DNA of 64,000 bases from Antarcticimicrobium sediminis (lineage in GTDB: Bacteria; Pseudomonadota; Alphaproteobacteria; Rhodobacterales; Rhodobacteraceae), in NCBI RefSeq assembly GCF_004348975.1, contig NZ_SMFP01000003.1:62001-126000 (forward strand). The letters are read 5' to 3'. The notes below the pieces were generated by a model that saw only the letters and a list, made by a program, of their open reading frames with translations, made no database searches and was not told the DNA's origin. A program made the translations under genes and the position numbers. Positions 28,129 through 37,281 of the stretch are shown here, piece after piece. Numbering within the stretch: the stretch's first letter is position 1; each line of letters begins with the position of its first letter.

Positions 28129-29060
28129 CTCAGCCGGGCTTCGATCGCTTCCCAGATCTTTTCAGCCACATTGATACCGTCGAACCGCTCCAGCTCCTGA
28201 ATGCCGGTGGGCGAGGTCACGTTGATCTCGGTCAGATAATCGCCGATCACGTCGATCCCGACGAAGACCTGACCCTTTTCCTTCAACAGCGGGCCAATGG
28301 CAGCACAGATCTCCAGATCGCGCGCGCTCAACCCGATTTTCTCTGGCCGCCCGCCCACATGCATGTTCGAGCGCGTCTCGCCCGCCGCCGGCACCCGGTT
28401 GATCGCGCCCACCGGTTCGCCATCAATCAGGATCACCCGCTTGTCGCCATTGCTGACGTCGGGCAGGAATTTCTGCGCGATCAACGGCTCCCGGCTGAAG
28501 CCGGTGAAAAGTTCGTGCAGCGAACTGAGGTTGCGGTCGTTCGCATCCAGCCGGAACACGCCGGCACCGCCGTTACCATAAAGCGGTTTGAGAATGATAT
28601 CGCCATGCTTTTCCTTGAACGCCCGAATCGTGCGCAGATCGCGCGCGATAGTGGTCGGCGGCGTAAGCTCGGGAAAATCCAGCACCAGCAGCTTTTCGGG
28701 ATAATTGCGCACCCAGAACGGATCATTCACCACCAGCGTCTGCGGCGCCAACCTGTCCAGCAAATGGGTCGCGGTGATGTAATGCATGTCGAACGGCGGG
28801 TCCTGACGCAGCCAGACCACATCCCAGTCGGCCAAGTCCACCTCGCGCTCCTCGCCCAGAATGGCCGGCGCTCCTGGCACCCGCTGCACGGTCATGTCGC
28901 AGCCGCGCGCGGTGATCCGCCCCTCCTGATAGGCAAGCTGGTCCGGCCCGTAGAAGAACAGCTCATGGCCCCGCGCCTGCGCCTCTTCGGCCAGCCGAAA
29001 GGTGCTGTCAGCATTGATGTCCACGGCCCCGATCGGGTCCATCTGAAAGGCGATTTTCAT
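28125..29060 (-). CDS. gshB: Glutathione synthetase
   Basis: ATP-dependent ligase joining gamma-glutamylcysteine and glycine to make glutathione. The 311-residue length and sequence fit the bacterial GshB family: N-terminal [10 protein letters not shown], the [14 protein letters not shown] block, and the ATP-grasp domain with [14 protein letters not shown] and [25 protein letters not shown]. The ATG at 29060 has AGGGA seven bases upstream and gives the canonical N-terminus; the longer frame is not supported. It is followed by the esterase with an ATGA overlap and preceded by yraN and rsmI on the same strand. Confidence 0.96.
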   Translation of the reverse strand: MKIAFQMDPIGAVDINADSTFRLAEEAQARGHELFFYGPDQLAYQEGRITARGCDMTVQRVPGAPAILGEEREVDLADWDVVWLRQDPPFDMHYITATHLLDRLAPQTLVVNDPFWVRNYPEKLLVLDFPELTPPTTIARDLRTIRAFKEKHGDIILKPLYGNGGAGVFRLDANDRNLSSLHELFTGFSREPLIAQKFLPDVSNGDKRVILIDGEPVGAINRVPAAGETRSNMHVGGRPEKIGLSARDLEICAAIGPLLKEKGQVFVGIDVIGDYLTEINVTSPTGIQELERFDGINVAEKIWEAIEARLR

Positions 29061-29130
29061 GGGCAGTTCCCTGTATCCGACGGCTTGATCCATCGATACA
29101 TGGCCCAGCACGCCAGAGGGATCAATGGGG

Positions 29131-29523
29131 TCAGGCGCCGAAAGCGTTCTCGACGATCTCAAAGGCCCCGCGCCGGTCCACCAGCGCCACATCAAACCGC
29201 GCCCCGGTCAACTGGCCGGCGGGTTCGTCCTCAAGGAATTCGCTTGCCGCCGTATAAAGCCGTTTCATCTGCCGCGCGCCAAGCCGGTCAGCGGCGGTGG
29301 CAAAGTCCCGTGCCGATTTCACCTCGACAAAGATGACGTCGGCCCCCTGTCGCACGATCAGGTCAATCTCACCGCCCTTGCCGCGCCAGCGCCGCCGCGC
29401 GACGGAAAACCCGCGCCGCTCGTAATCCTGCGCGATACGCGCCTCCGCTGCCTCCCCCGACAGATAGGCCCTCAGGCCCCGGTCCCGCCGATCCGCCCCC
29501 CGTCGTGCCGCAAAGCCTTGCAT
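29131..29523 (-). CDS. yraN: UPF0102 (YraN-like) endonuclease-fold protein
   Basis: A 130-residue protein of the YraN family, which has a restriction-endonuclease-like fold and an unsettled function. The signature is present as [30 protein letters not shown] followed by the VIFVEVKSA strand, given here in parts: GGEIDLI and VFVEVK-type residues E and K. It is four bases downstream of rsmI on the same strand, the conserved rsmI-yraN order of proteobacteria. The start at 29523 is retained because the upstream frame is short. Confidence 0.9.
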   Translation of the reverse strand: MQGFAARRGADRRDRGLRAYLSGEAAEARIAQDYERRGFSVARRRWRGKGGEIDLIVRQGADVIFVEVKSARDFATAADRLGARQMKRLYTAASEFLEDEPAGQLTGARFDVALVDRRGAFEIVENAFGA

Positions 29524-29527
29524 GACA

Positions 29528-30385
29528 TCACCTTTTCGCCAGTTTCAGCGCCAACTGATAGACCTCGCGCCGCTTTTGCCCGTGCATCCGGGCCACGAAA
29601 TCGGCGGCATCCCGAACAGAGTGGTCTTCAAGCGCCGCGCGCAGGTCATTTTCTATGTCAGAAGCACTAACAGTCGGTAAATGCCCACGATCCACCAGAA
29701 TCACGATTTCGCCGCGCGGTGGATCTTCGGCGGCCTGCTCTGCCAGCTCTGCCAGCGAGCCGCGGCGGACCTCCTCGAATTTCTTGGTCAGTTCACGGCA
29801 CAGCGCGGCGGGCCGTTCGCCGCCCAGAACCTCGGCCATGTCAGCCAGACTCGCGGTCGCGCGTTTGGGGGATTCGTAAAACACCAGCGTACCGGGAATA
29901 TCTCGCAACGCCTCCAGCCGCGTCCGCCGCGCCTGGCTGGCATTGGGCAGGAACCCTGCGAAAAAGAACGCATCGGTGGGCAGCCCGCCCAGAGTCAGTG
30001 CCGCCAGCGCCGCCGAGGCCCCCGGCGCGACGGTCACCAAAAATCCGGCCTCGGAGGCGGCGCGGCTCAGATCGTAGCCGGGATCGGCGATCAGCGGCAT
30101 CCCCGCCTCGGAGGCGTAGGCGACCGAGCGCCCCTCGCCCAGCGCCGCCAGCAGCCGCCCCCGCGTGACGTCTCCGCTATGATCATGATAGGCAACGATC
30201 CGGCGCCCCTCCAGCGGCACGCCGTGAATCTCCATCAAGTGGCGCAGGCTGCGGGTGTCCTCGGCGGCGATCACATCGGCCGAGGCCAGGATATCCAGCG
30301 CCCGCAACGTGATGTCGCGCGCCGTCCCGATCGGGGTCGCCAGGAAATACAGCCCCGGAGACAAACTGACTTTTTGGTGATTCAC
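29528..30385 (-). CDS. rsmI: 16S rRNA (cytidine-1402-2'-O)-methyltransferase
   Basis: Methylates the ribose of C1402 in the ribosomal P site using S-adenosylmethionine. The 285-residue protein is a tetrapyrrole-methylase-fold enzyme: LYFLATPIGTARDIT near the N-terminus, AEDTRSLRHLM, YHDHS, SEAGMPLIADPGYDL, the PGASAALAAL motif, FYESPKR, and ELTKKFEEV. The C-terminal helical region carries the family's RREVYQLALKLAKR ending. It is divergent from the LppC-like lipoprotein gene and cotranscribed with yraN. Confidence 0.96.
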   Translation of the reverse strand: MNHQKVSLSPGLYFLATPIGTARDITLRALDILASADVIAAEDTRSLRHLMEIHGVPLEGRRIVAYHDHSGDVTRGRLLAALGEGRSVAYASEAGMPLIADPGYDLSRAASEAGFLVTVAPGASAALAALTLGGLPTDAFFFAGFLPNASQARRTRLEALRDIPGTLVFYESPKRATASLADMAEVLGGERPAALCRELTKKFEEVRRGSLAELAEQAAEDPPRGEIVILVDRGHLPTVSASDIENDLRAALEDHSVRDAADFVARMHGQKRREVYQLALKLAKR

Positions 30386-30424
30386 GCTGGACCCGACCTT
30401 TCAGACGTTTATGATCCTGATCGA

Positions 30425-30453
30425 TTGACATGCGGAGCCATACCGCCGGATCA
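30425..30453 (+). promoter_or_regulatory. Candidate promoter of the LppC-like gene
   Basis: A perfect TTGACA lies at 30425-30430, but the hexamer 17 bases later (GGATCA) is a poor -10. Inverted CCTGATC (30416-30422) and GATCAGG (30449-30455) flank the element and could be an operator. Confidence 0.3.
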
Positions 30454-30469
30454 GGGAGTTCGTTTCGTT

Positions 30470-31648
30470 ATGTTTGCCGTTTTCACCACCGCCCGCAAGG
30501 CGGCGCTTGCCCTTCTCGCCCTGACCGCAGCCGCGCTGCTATCGTCCTGTGATACCACCATGGTGGGCGGCGGCGGGGGGCCGTCGATCAATACCTCCAA
30601 ACCCGTGCCCGTCGCCCTGCTGGTGCCTAAAGGCTCCGGTCATGAAGGCGACGCGATCCTGGCGCAAAGTCTGGAGAACGCGGCGCGTCTCGCCATCGCC
30701 GATCTGCAGAACGTCCAGATCGACTTGCGCGTCTACGACACCCGGGGCGACGCCGCAACCGCCGCCTCTGTCGCTTCGCAAGCGGTGAGCGAAGGCGCGC
30801 GGCTTATCCTTGGTCCGGTCTATGCCGAGACCGCCAACGCCGCCGGTCATGCCGTGGCGGGGCGCCAGATCAACGTGCTATCCTTCTCCAACAACCCCAC
30901 CATAGCCGGCGGCAACGTCTTTGTGCTTGGCCCGACCTTCGAGAACACCGCGCGGCGGCTCTCTGGCTATGCCGTGCGTCATGGCAAGGGCAATATCGTG
31001 ATCGTGCACGGCACCGACGTGGCCGGTCAGGTCGGGCGCAATGCGATCCGCACCGCCATGGCCGAAACCGGCGCGCGAGAGGTCGGCGCAGTCGGCCATG
31101 AGCTGTCGCAGCAAGGGGTAATCAACGCCATCCCCGCAATTCGCGACGCGGTTCAGACCCAGAGCGCCGACGCGGTCTTTCTCACCGCGACCACCGCCGG
31201 GGCGCTGCCGCTGTTGTCGCAACTCCTCCCCGAGGCGGGCGTGTCCCCGGTGACGACGCAGTACATCGGCCTGACCCGCTGGGATATCCCGTCGCAGACG
31301 CTGGCGCTGCCGGGGGTGCAGGGCGGCTGGTTCGCGATGCCCGACCCGGTGTTGTCGCAGCAGTTCCGCGACCGCTATGCCCATACCTATGGCGGCCCGC
31401 CGCACCCGATCGGCGGTCTGGCCTATGACGGTATCGCCGCCATCGGCGCACTGGTGGGCGCCGGGAAATCCGACGCGCTGACTGGCGCCGCCCTGACCCA
31501 GAATGCCGGTTTCAAGGGCGTCAGCGGCATCTTCCGCCTGCGTCCCAACGGCAGCAACGAACGCGGCCTCGCAGTGGCCACGATCCAGAACAAACAGGTG
31601 GTTGTGATTGACCCTGCCCCGTCAAGCTTCTCCGGCGCCGGATTCTGA
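30470..31648 (+). CDS. LppC/LpoA-like penicillin-binding-protein activator lipoprotein
   Basis: A 392-residue lipoprotein: signal sequence with the lipobox LLSSC, so the mature protein starts at about Cys25 and is lipid-anchored. The rest is a periplasmic-binding-protein type I fold (VPVALLVPKGSG, GARLILGPVYAETANA, VLSFSNNP, GGLAYDGIAAIGAL) like the C-terminal domain of LpoA, the outer-membrane activator of PBP1A. The N-terminal TPR domain of the enterobacterial protein is absent, as is usual in alphaproteobacteria. The neighbours rsmI and yraN match the conserved lpoA locus, which supports the call. The last 41 bases overlap the assumed glnD start. Confidence 0.85.
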   Translation: MFAVFTTARKAALALLALTAAALLSSCDTTMVGGGGGPSINTSKPVPVALLVPKGSGHEGDAILAQSLENAARLAIADLQNVQIDLRVYDTRGDAATAASVASQAVSEGARLILGPVYAETANAAGHAVAGRQINVLSFSNNPTIAGGNVFVLGPTFENTARRLSGYAVRHGKGNIVIVHGTDVAGQVGRNAIRTAMAETGAREVGAVGHELSQQGVINAIPAIRDAVQTQSADAVFLTATTAGALPLLSQLLPEAGVSPVTTQYIGLTRWDIPSQTLALPGVQGGWFAMPDPVLSQQFRDRYAHTYGGPPHPIGGLAYDGIAAIGALVGAGKSDALTGAALTQNAGFKGVSGIFRLRPNGSNERGLAVATIQNKQVVVIDPAPSSFSGAGF

Positions 31649-34451
31649 TCCGGCCCCGGGTGCCGCCAGCCGCCAAGCTGGCGCCCTGCCGGCGCCGTCC
31701 GGCCCGCTGATCTGCGATGAGAACGTCATTTTCGACGCAGTTTCCGTGCGCGTGCAGATCGACGCTGCAGCCTCGGCCACCACGGATCCGGCGAAAATGC
31801 GGGCCGAAACCGTGCGCATTCTTCGCACCGCGCAGGAGGAGGGGCGCGCAGCCATCGCCGCCGCCTTTGAGGAACAGCCCTTTGCCGCGCGCCCGCTGAC
31901 ACGCTCCTATACCTACCTGACCGACGGGCTGGTCACCTCGGCGTTGCATCTGGCGACGGCCCATCTGCACCCGCTGCCCAATCCGACAACAGCCGAACAG
32001 ATCGCGGTGATCGCCGTGGGTGGCTATGGCCGGGGCGAAATGGCACCGTTTTCGGATGTCGATCTGCTGTTCCTGACCCCGTCCAAGATCACCGCCTGGG
32101 CCGAGAGCGTGATCGAATCCATGCTCTATACCCTGTGGGACATCAAGCTGAAGGTCGGCCATGCCAGCCGCACGATCCGCGATTGTATCCGGTTGGGCCA
32201 CGAAGATTTCACCATCCGCACCGCCCTGCTGGAGCATCGCTTTCTCGCTGGCCACGGGCCGCTTGCCAAGGAATTGAACACTCGGCTGAAGAGCGAGTTG
32301 TTCTCGGACGGGGCCCGCGCCTTTATCGAAGCCAAACTGTCAGAACGCGAAGCGCGCCATCGCAAACAGGGCGAACGCTATGTGGTGGAGCCCAACGTCA
32401 AAGAGGGCAAGGGCGGGTTGCGCGACCTGCAATCGCTGTACTGGATCGCCAAATACATCCACGGGGTGCAGAACACCGCCGAGCTGGTGCCTCTGGGCGT
32501 GTTTCACCCCGACGAGTTCGACCGCTTTGTCGAGGCCGAGGATTTTCTCTGGGCGGTGCGCTCCCATATGCACCTGATCACCGGACGACCGACCGAACAG
32601 CTGACCTTTGATCTGCAGGTCGAGGTGGCCGAACGCATGGGCTATCGCGACCGGGCCGGGCGACGCGGCGTGGAAGTCTTCATGCAGCGCTATTTCCGCG
32701 AAGCGACGGCGGTGGGCGATCTGACCCGGATCTTTCTGACCAAGCTTGAGGCGGTCCACCTCAAGAACGAACCCTTGCTGGAACGGATCTTTCGCCGCCG
32801 CCCCCGGGTGCGCGCGGGCTATCAGGTGATCAACAATCGCCTTGCCGTTTCCGACCCCGAGGCATTTCTCGCCGACAAGGTGAACCTGCTGCGGCTGTTC
32901 GAAGAGGGGCTGCGCACCGGCATGTTGATCCACCCGGACGCGATGCGTCTGGTCACCGCCAATCTGCATCTGATCGACGACGAGATGCGCGCCGACAAAG
33001 AGGCACGGCGCATCTTTCTCGACCTGCTGCTCAAACATGGCAATCCGGAACGCGCGCTGCGCCGGATGAACGAGCTTGGCGTGCTTGCCGCCTTCCTACC
33101 GGAATTCGAACCGATCGTGGCGATGATGCAGTTCAACATGTATCACAGCTATACGGTGGACGAGCATATCATCCAGTGCATCGCCCAGCTTGCCAAAATC
33201 GAACGCAACGAGCTGACCGAATCACTTCCGATCGCGTCGAACATCCTTGAACAGGGCGTGAACCGTCGCGTGCTTTATGTGGCGCTGCTGCTGCACGACA
33301 TCGCCAAGGGCCGGCCCGAGGATCACTCGATCCTTGGCGCGAAGATCGCGCGCGACGTCGCGCCGCGGCTGGGTCTGAGCAAAAGCGAAACCGAAACCGT
33401 GTCCTGGCTGGTGCGCTATCACTTGCTGATGTCTGACATGGCGCAGAAACGCGATATCGCCGATCCGCGCACGGTGCGCGATTTCGCCAAGGCGGTGAAG
33501 ACGGTCAAACAGCTGGATCTTTTGACCGTGGTTACCGTGTGCGACATCCGCGGCGTCGGCCCCAACGTCTGGAACAACTGGAAAGCGGCGCTGATCCGCG
33601 CGCTCTATCGTCAGACCCGCCGTGCGCTTGAGACCGGGATGGAGGATCTGACCCGCGAAAACCGGGGGGCCGAGGCCAAGAAGGCGCTGCGCGACGCCCT
33701 GCCCGACTGGCCGAAATCCGTGCTCAAGACCGAAACCGCGCGCCACTATCCACCCTATTGGCAGGGGCTGCACCTCACCGCCCATGTGGATTTCGCCGAG
33801 ATGCTGCGCGAACTGGAGCAAAAGGGCGACCCGTCCGAGATCCTGATCCGCCTGCACCCCGACGAAGACCGCGACGCTACCCGTGCCTGTTTCGTGATGG
33901 TGGATCATCCCGGCATCTTTGCCCGCATCGCCGGCGCGCAGGCGCTGGTCGGGGCGAACGTGGTCGATGCGCGCAGCTACACGACCAAGGACGGCTATGT
34001 CACCGATGCCTTCTGGATTCAGGATTCCGACGGTCATCCGTTCGAGGCCGATCGCCTGCCGCGCTTGACCCAGATGATCCGCAAGACGCTGCGGGGCGAG
34101 GTGATGGCAGGCGAGGCGCTGAAATCGCGCGACCGCATTCGCAAGCGCGAAAAAGCCTTCAACGTGCCGACCCATATCACCTTCGACAATGACGGCTCCG
34201 AGATCTACACCATCATCGAGGTCGACACCCGCGACCGCCCCGGGCTGCTGTATGATCTGGCGCGCGCGATGGCTGCGGCCAATGTCTATATCGCCAACGC
34301 AGTGATCGCGACCTATGGCGAACAGGTGGTGGACAGCTTTTACGTCAAGGACATGTTCGGGCTGAAATACCACTCCAAGGCCAAGCAGAAATCGCTTGAG
34401 GCCAAGCTGCGCAAAGCCATCACCGAAGGGGCCGAGCGCGCGGAAACCTAG
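31608..34451 (+). CDS. glnD: Bifunctional PII uridylyltransferase / uridylyl-removing enzyme
   Basis: Nitrogen sensor: uridylylates PII proteins (GlnB/GlnK) under glutamine shortage and removes the group when glutamine is plentiful. Domains in order: nucleotidyltransferase with GGYGRGEMAPFSDVD (Gly138-Gly139, Asp150 and Asp152), helical GlnD domain, HD-type hydrolase with LLHDIAKG (His and Asp of the metal site), and two C-terminal ACT domains (HPGIFARIAGAQ and DRPGLLYDLARA) that bind glutamine. The start is uncertain: the TTG at 31608 overlaps the previous gene by 41 bases and gives 947 residues; a later ATG at 31797 would still keep the catalytic domain. The gene is on its own before murJ. 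Confidence 0.94.
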   Translation: MTLPRQASPAPDSDPAPGAASRQAGALPAPSGPLICDENVIFDAVSVRVQIDAAASATTDPAKMRAETVRILRTAQEEGRAAIAAAFEEQPFAARPLTRSYTYLTDGLVTSALHLATAHLHPLPNPTTAEQIAVIAVGGYGRGEMAPFSDVDLLFLTPSKITAWAESVIESMLYTLWDIKLKVGHASRTIRDCIRLGHEDFTIRTALLEHRFLAGHGPLAKELNTRLKSELFSDGARAFIEAKLSEREARHRKQGERYVVEPNVKEGKGGLRDLQSLYWIAKYIHGVQNTAELVPLGVFHPDEFDRFVEAEDFLWAVRSHMHLITGRPTEQLTFDLQVEVAERMGYRDRAGRRGVEVFMQRYFREATAVGDLTRIFLTKLEAVHLKNEPLLERIFRRRPRVRAGYQVINNRLAVSDPEAFLADKVNLLRLFEEGLRTGMLIHPDAMRLVTANLHLIDDEMRADKEARRIFLDLLLKHGNPERALRRMNELGVLAAFLPEFEPIVAMMQFNMYHSYTVDEHIIQCIAQLAKIERNELTESLPIASNILEQGVNRRVLYVALLLHDIAKGRPEDHSILGAKIARDVAPRLGLSKSETETVSWLVRYHLLMSDMAQKRDIADPRTVRDFAKAVKTVKQLDLLTVVTVCDIRGVGPNVWNNWKAALIRALYRQTRRALETGMEDLTRENRGAEAKKALRDALPDWPKSVLKTETARHYPPYWQGLHLTAHVDFAEMLRELEQKGDPSEILIRLHPDEDRDATRACFVMVDHPGIFARIAGAQALVGANVVDARSYTTKDGYVTDAFWIQDSDGHPFEADRLPRLTQMIRKTLRGEVMAGEALKSRDRIRKREKAFNVPTHITFDNDGSEIYTIIEVDTRDRPGLLYDLARAMAAANVYIANAVIATYGEQVVDSFYVKDMFGLKYHSKAKQKSLEAKLRKAITEGAERAET

Positions 34452-34550
34452 ACGCGGCGGCCCTTTTCCGCGCTGGGCAAAGCGGGTAAGCCTGCCGGGA
34501 AACAGTCAGAAAGAACGCCCCGTGCCAACCCCAGCCCGTGTGAGTGCAGG

Positions 34551-36095
34551 ATGAAACCGATCCGCCTGATGGCCGGGTTCTTTACCGTCGGCGTCTGGAC
34601 AATGGCCAGCCGCGTGCTGGGCTTTGTGCGTGACGCGATGATCCTTGCCCTGCTGGGCACCGGCCCGCTGTACGAGGCCTATGTCGTGGCCTTCCGGCTG
34701 CCCAACCTGTTCCGCCGCTTCTTTGCCGAAGGCGCCTTCAACATGGCCTTCGTGCCGATGTTCTCGAAGAAATTCGAGAACGACCAAGATCCGCAAGGCT
34801 TTGCCGAGGACGCGTTGAGCGGGCTGGCCAGCGTGTTGATCGCGCTGACGCTGCTGGCGCAGCTGGCGATGCCGTGGATGATCTTTGCCATGGCCAGCGG
34901 GTTCAGCGGTCAGGCCCGGTTCGACCTGTCGGTCGAATTTGGCCGCATCGCCTTTCCCTATGTGCTGTTCATCTCACTGGCGGCGCTGTTCTCGGGCATC
35001 CTGAACGCCACGGGGCGGTTCGCCGCCGCTGCCGCCGCGCCGGTGCTGTTGAACGTGATCCTGGTCTCGGCCATGGCGGCGGCGCATTGGCTCGGCGGCG
35101 ACGTGGCGCGCACGCTGATCTGGGCGATCCCGGCGGCCGGCGTGGCCCAGCTGGCGCTGGTCTGGTGGGCCTCGGCAAAGGCCGGCTTTGCGCTACGCCC
35201 GCGTCGTCCGCGCTGGACCCCCGAACTGGCACGACTGGTGCGCATCGCCGTGCCTGCCGCGCTGGCAGGCGGTGTGGTGCAGGTGAACCTGTTGGTCGGT
35301 CAACAGGTGGCCAGTTATTTTGATCGTGCCGTGGGCTGGCTCTACGCCGCCGACCGGCTCTATCAGCTGCCGCTTGGCGTGGTCGGCATCGCCATCGGCG
35401 TGGTGCTGCTGCCGGATCTGTCGCGTCGGCTGGCCGCCAAGGACGAAACCGGCGGGCGGCACGCGTTTTCCCGCGCTGGCGAGGTGTCGCTGGCGCTGAC
35501 CATTCCGTCAGCCGTGGCGCTGATGGTGATCCCGCTGCCGCTGGTTGCGGTGCTATTCCAGCGCGGCGAGACGACCGCCACCGACAGCGCCGCCATCGCG
35601 CAGGCAGTGGCGATCTATGGGCTCGGCCTGCCCGCCTTCGTGCTGCAAAAGATCCTGCAACCGCTGTTCTTCGCCCGCGAAGACACCACGACACCGTTCC
35701 GCTATGCGCTGGTGGCAATGGCGTTGAATGCCGCCGCCGCCATCGGGCTCACGCCCGTTCTCGGCTGGCTCGCCCCCGCGATTGCCACCACCGCAGCGGC
35801 TTGGGTGATGGTGCTGCTGCTGGCGCGCGGCGGGCGACAGTTCGGCGACGTCGCCCGCTTCGACGCCCGCTTTCGCAGCCGCATCTGGCGCATCTGCCTT
35901 GCCGCCGCCGTGATGGGGGCCGTGCTCTGGGCCACGGCGCGGGCGCTGGAGACGGCGCTCAACACCGGCGGGCTGCGCTATCTGGCGCTGTTCGGGCTGG
36001 TGACGGTGGGCATCGTGGTCTATTTCGCCACCGCCCATGTGATCGGCGCGGTGCGGCTTTCGGACTTCTCCCGCTCCCTGCGCCGCAAAGGCTGA
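34551..36095 (+). CDS. murJ: Lipid II flippase MurJ
   Basis: MOP-superfamily transporter that moves undecaprenyl-linked peptidoglycan precursor across the inner membrane. The 514-residue product has about 14 membrane segments; the N-terminus shows the family pattern RVLGFVRDAMI, then FRLPNLFRRFFAEGAFNMAFVPMF, and later the GVVLLPDLSRR and FAREDTTTPFRYALVAM blocks. It supplies substrate to the RodA/PBP2 pair encoded at 10.5-13.6 kb. It starts 99 bases after glnD, an arrangement common in alphaproteobacteria; only a short GCAGG precedes the ATG. Confidence 0.95.
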   Translation: MKPIRLMAGFFTVGVWTMASRVLGFVRDAMILALLGTGPLYEAYVVAFRLPNLFRRFFAEGAFNMAFVPMFSKKFENDQDPQGFAEDALSGLASVLIALTLLAQLAMPWMIFAMASGFSGQARFDLSVEFGRIAFPYVLFISLAALFSGILNATGRFAAAAAAPVLLNVILVSAMAAAHWLGGDVARTLIWAIPAAGVAQLALVWWASAKAGFALRPRRPRWTPELARLVRIAVPAALAGGVVQVNLLVGQQVASYFDRAVGWLYAADRLYQLPLGVVGIAIGVVLLPDLSRRLAAKDETGGRHAFSRAGEVSLALTIPSAVALMVIPLPLVAVLFQRGETTATDSAAIAQAVAIYGLGLPAFVLQKILQPLFFAREDTTTPFRYALVAMALNAAAAIGLTPVLGWLAPAIATTAAAWVMVLLLARGGRQFGDVARFDARFRSRIWRICLAAAVMGAVLWATARALETALNTGGLRYLALFGLVTVGIVVYFATAHVIGAVRLSDFSRSLRRKG

Positions 36096-36194
36096 AGCTG
36101 GGGCTGACTTTCGCAAAGATGTCACATGGGACAGCGGCGCGAAAATCCGCTAATATCCCTCGCTGCAATCGCTGAGTCTCGAAAGGAAAGCGTC

Positions 36195-36386
36195 ATGCTC
36201 CATAACGAAGGTACCCTGGACCGCGCCCTGCGCATCATCGTCGGTCTGATCCTCCTGTCGCTGATCTTTATCGGCCCCAAAACCATGTGGGGCCTGGTCG
36301 GGTTGATCCCGCTGGCAACCGGGCTGTTGGGCTGGTGCCCGCTGTACCAGATCCTCGGTCTCAAGACCTGCCCGATGAAAAAGTGA
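36195..36386 (+). CDS. Small DUF2892-type inner-membrane protein
   Basis: A 63-residue protein with two hydrophobic helices and the conserved N-terminus (NEGTLDRALRIIVGLIL) and C-terminus (GWCPLYQILGLKTC) of the DUF2892 family, which occurs alone or fused to rhodaneses such as YgaP. Two conserved cysteines in the C-terminal part are present. The ATG at 36195 has AAGGA seven bases upstream. Function unknown; the family is often near sulfur-transfer proteins, but the neighbours here (murJ and a rhomboid homologue) do not support that. A 15-base tandem duplication (GAAAAAGTGATCTG) covers the stop codon. Confidence 0.88.
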   Translation: MLHNEGTLDRALRIIVGLILLSLIFIGPKTMWGLVGLIPLATGLLGWCPLYQILGLKTCPMKK

Positions 36387-36463
36387 TCTGCGAAAAAGTG
36401 ATCTGAACTGCATCGCCAAGCGCCCTGCAACCGCAGCGTTTGAGCGCGCAGTTTGAACCGACC

Positions 36464-36491
36464 GCCCGGCGGCAACGCCGGGCGGGGTCGG
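36464..36491. terminator. Strong hairpin between convergent genes
   Basis: GCCCGGCG (36464-36471) pairs with CGCCGGGC (36476-36483) around a GCAA tetraloop; the stem is extended by CCGACC/GGTCGG after a two-base bulge. It lies between the DUF2892 gene and the end of the rhomboid homologue, two bases from the latter's stop. Confidence 0.65.
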
Positions 36492-36493
36492 CC

Positions 36494-37180
36494 TCAATCG
36501 TGCCGGATCCGCCCGCGTATCCGCGCCCAGCCGCCGGGCGATACGAAGATCGACAGCGTAAAGCCGGTGGCGAAACCGCCCAACTCGGCAACCCAGTCGG
36601 GGCTGCCGCCAAAGATCAACCCGAACACCAGTTGAATGCCCATCAGCATCGCGATCAGCGAAAACGCCCGCGTCTGGTTCGCCCCCACCGCGCCAAGCCG
36701 CCGCCACAGGATATAGGTGAACGCCCCGATCAAGCCGTAGACGGCGGGAAACCCGCCGATCAGCGGCATCGGATCGTTCAGCAGCAGCGCATAGATCAAC
36801 GCGCCACCAATCGCCGACACCAGAAAGATCGCCAGCATCGCCAGACTGCCGAACACCTCGGCCACCATCTTGCCCATCGCCAGCACGAAAACACCAACGA
36901 ACAGCGCATGGGTGAACGAGGTATGCACGAACGAATAAGAGACAAAGCGCAGCAGATGCGCGATCGGCCATGTTCCATTGCGCCACATCCAATCAAAGAT
37001 CTCGCCCGAGAACGCATAGGTCTGGATCGCGGACAGCCGCCAGCCCACCGCGGCGGGCCCGCCAATGATGCCGCGCGCCCCGAGGAAAAACGTAACCTCG
37101 ATCCCCATGATCACCAGAAACAACGCCGCCACCACCGGGGGCAGCGGGTTCACCGCCCCATTATGCGGGTCTTGCTCCAT
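36494..37180 (-). CDS. Rhomboid-family membrane protein lacking catalytic Ser and His
   Basis: A 228-residue protein with six or seven membrane segments and the rhomboid fold: the second-segment histidines are kept (FVHTSFTHALF, His86 and His91) and glycine packing motifs are present. However the serine loop, normally GASG-x-x-x-G, reads GGFPAVYG at 142-149, putting Phe144 where the nucleophile should be. The last-helix motif AHLGGF reads AELGGF, so the catalytic His is Glu199. Both active-site residues are therefore missing and it is predicted to be an inactive pseudoprotease. The ATG at 37180 has AGGAGA seven bases upstream. It is divergent from trpS. A role as a binding or chaperone-like membrane protein is an inference from eukaryotic iRhoms and derlins. 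Confidence 0.85.
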   Translation of the reverse strand: MEQDPHNGAVNPLPPVVAALFLVIMGIEVTFFLGARGIIGGPAAVGWRLSAIQTYAFSGEIFDWMWRNGTWPIAHLLRFVSYSFVHTSFTHALFVGVFVLAMGKMVAEVFGSLAMLAIFLVSAIGGALIYALLLNDPMPLIGGFPAVYGLIGAFTYILWRRLGAVGANQTRAFSLIAMLMGIQLVFGLIFGGSPDWVAELGGFATGFTLSIFVSPGGWARIRGRIRHD

Positions 37181-37281
37181 GATCCGGTCTCCTTGCCTGC
37201 CTGACTGCCGGTGCCGGTTGACGGCACCTGAGGGCATGGGTAAGCGACACAGGTCCATTTATCCAGACGGGAGTTCGCACG

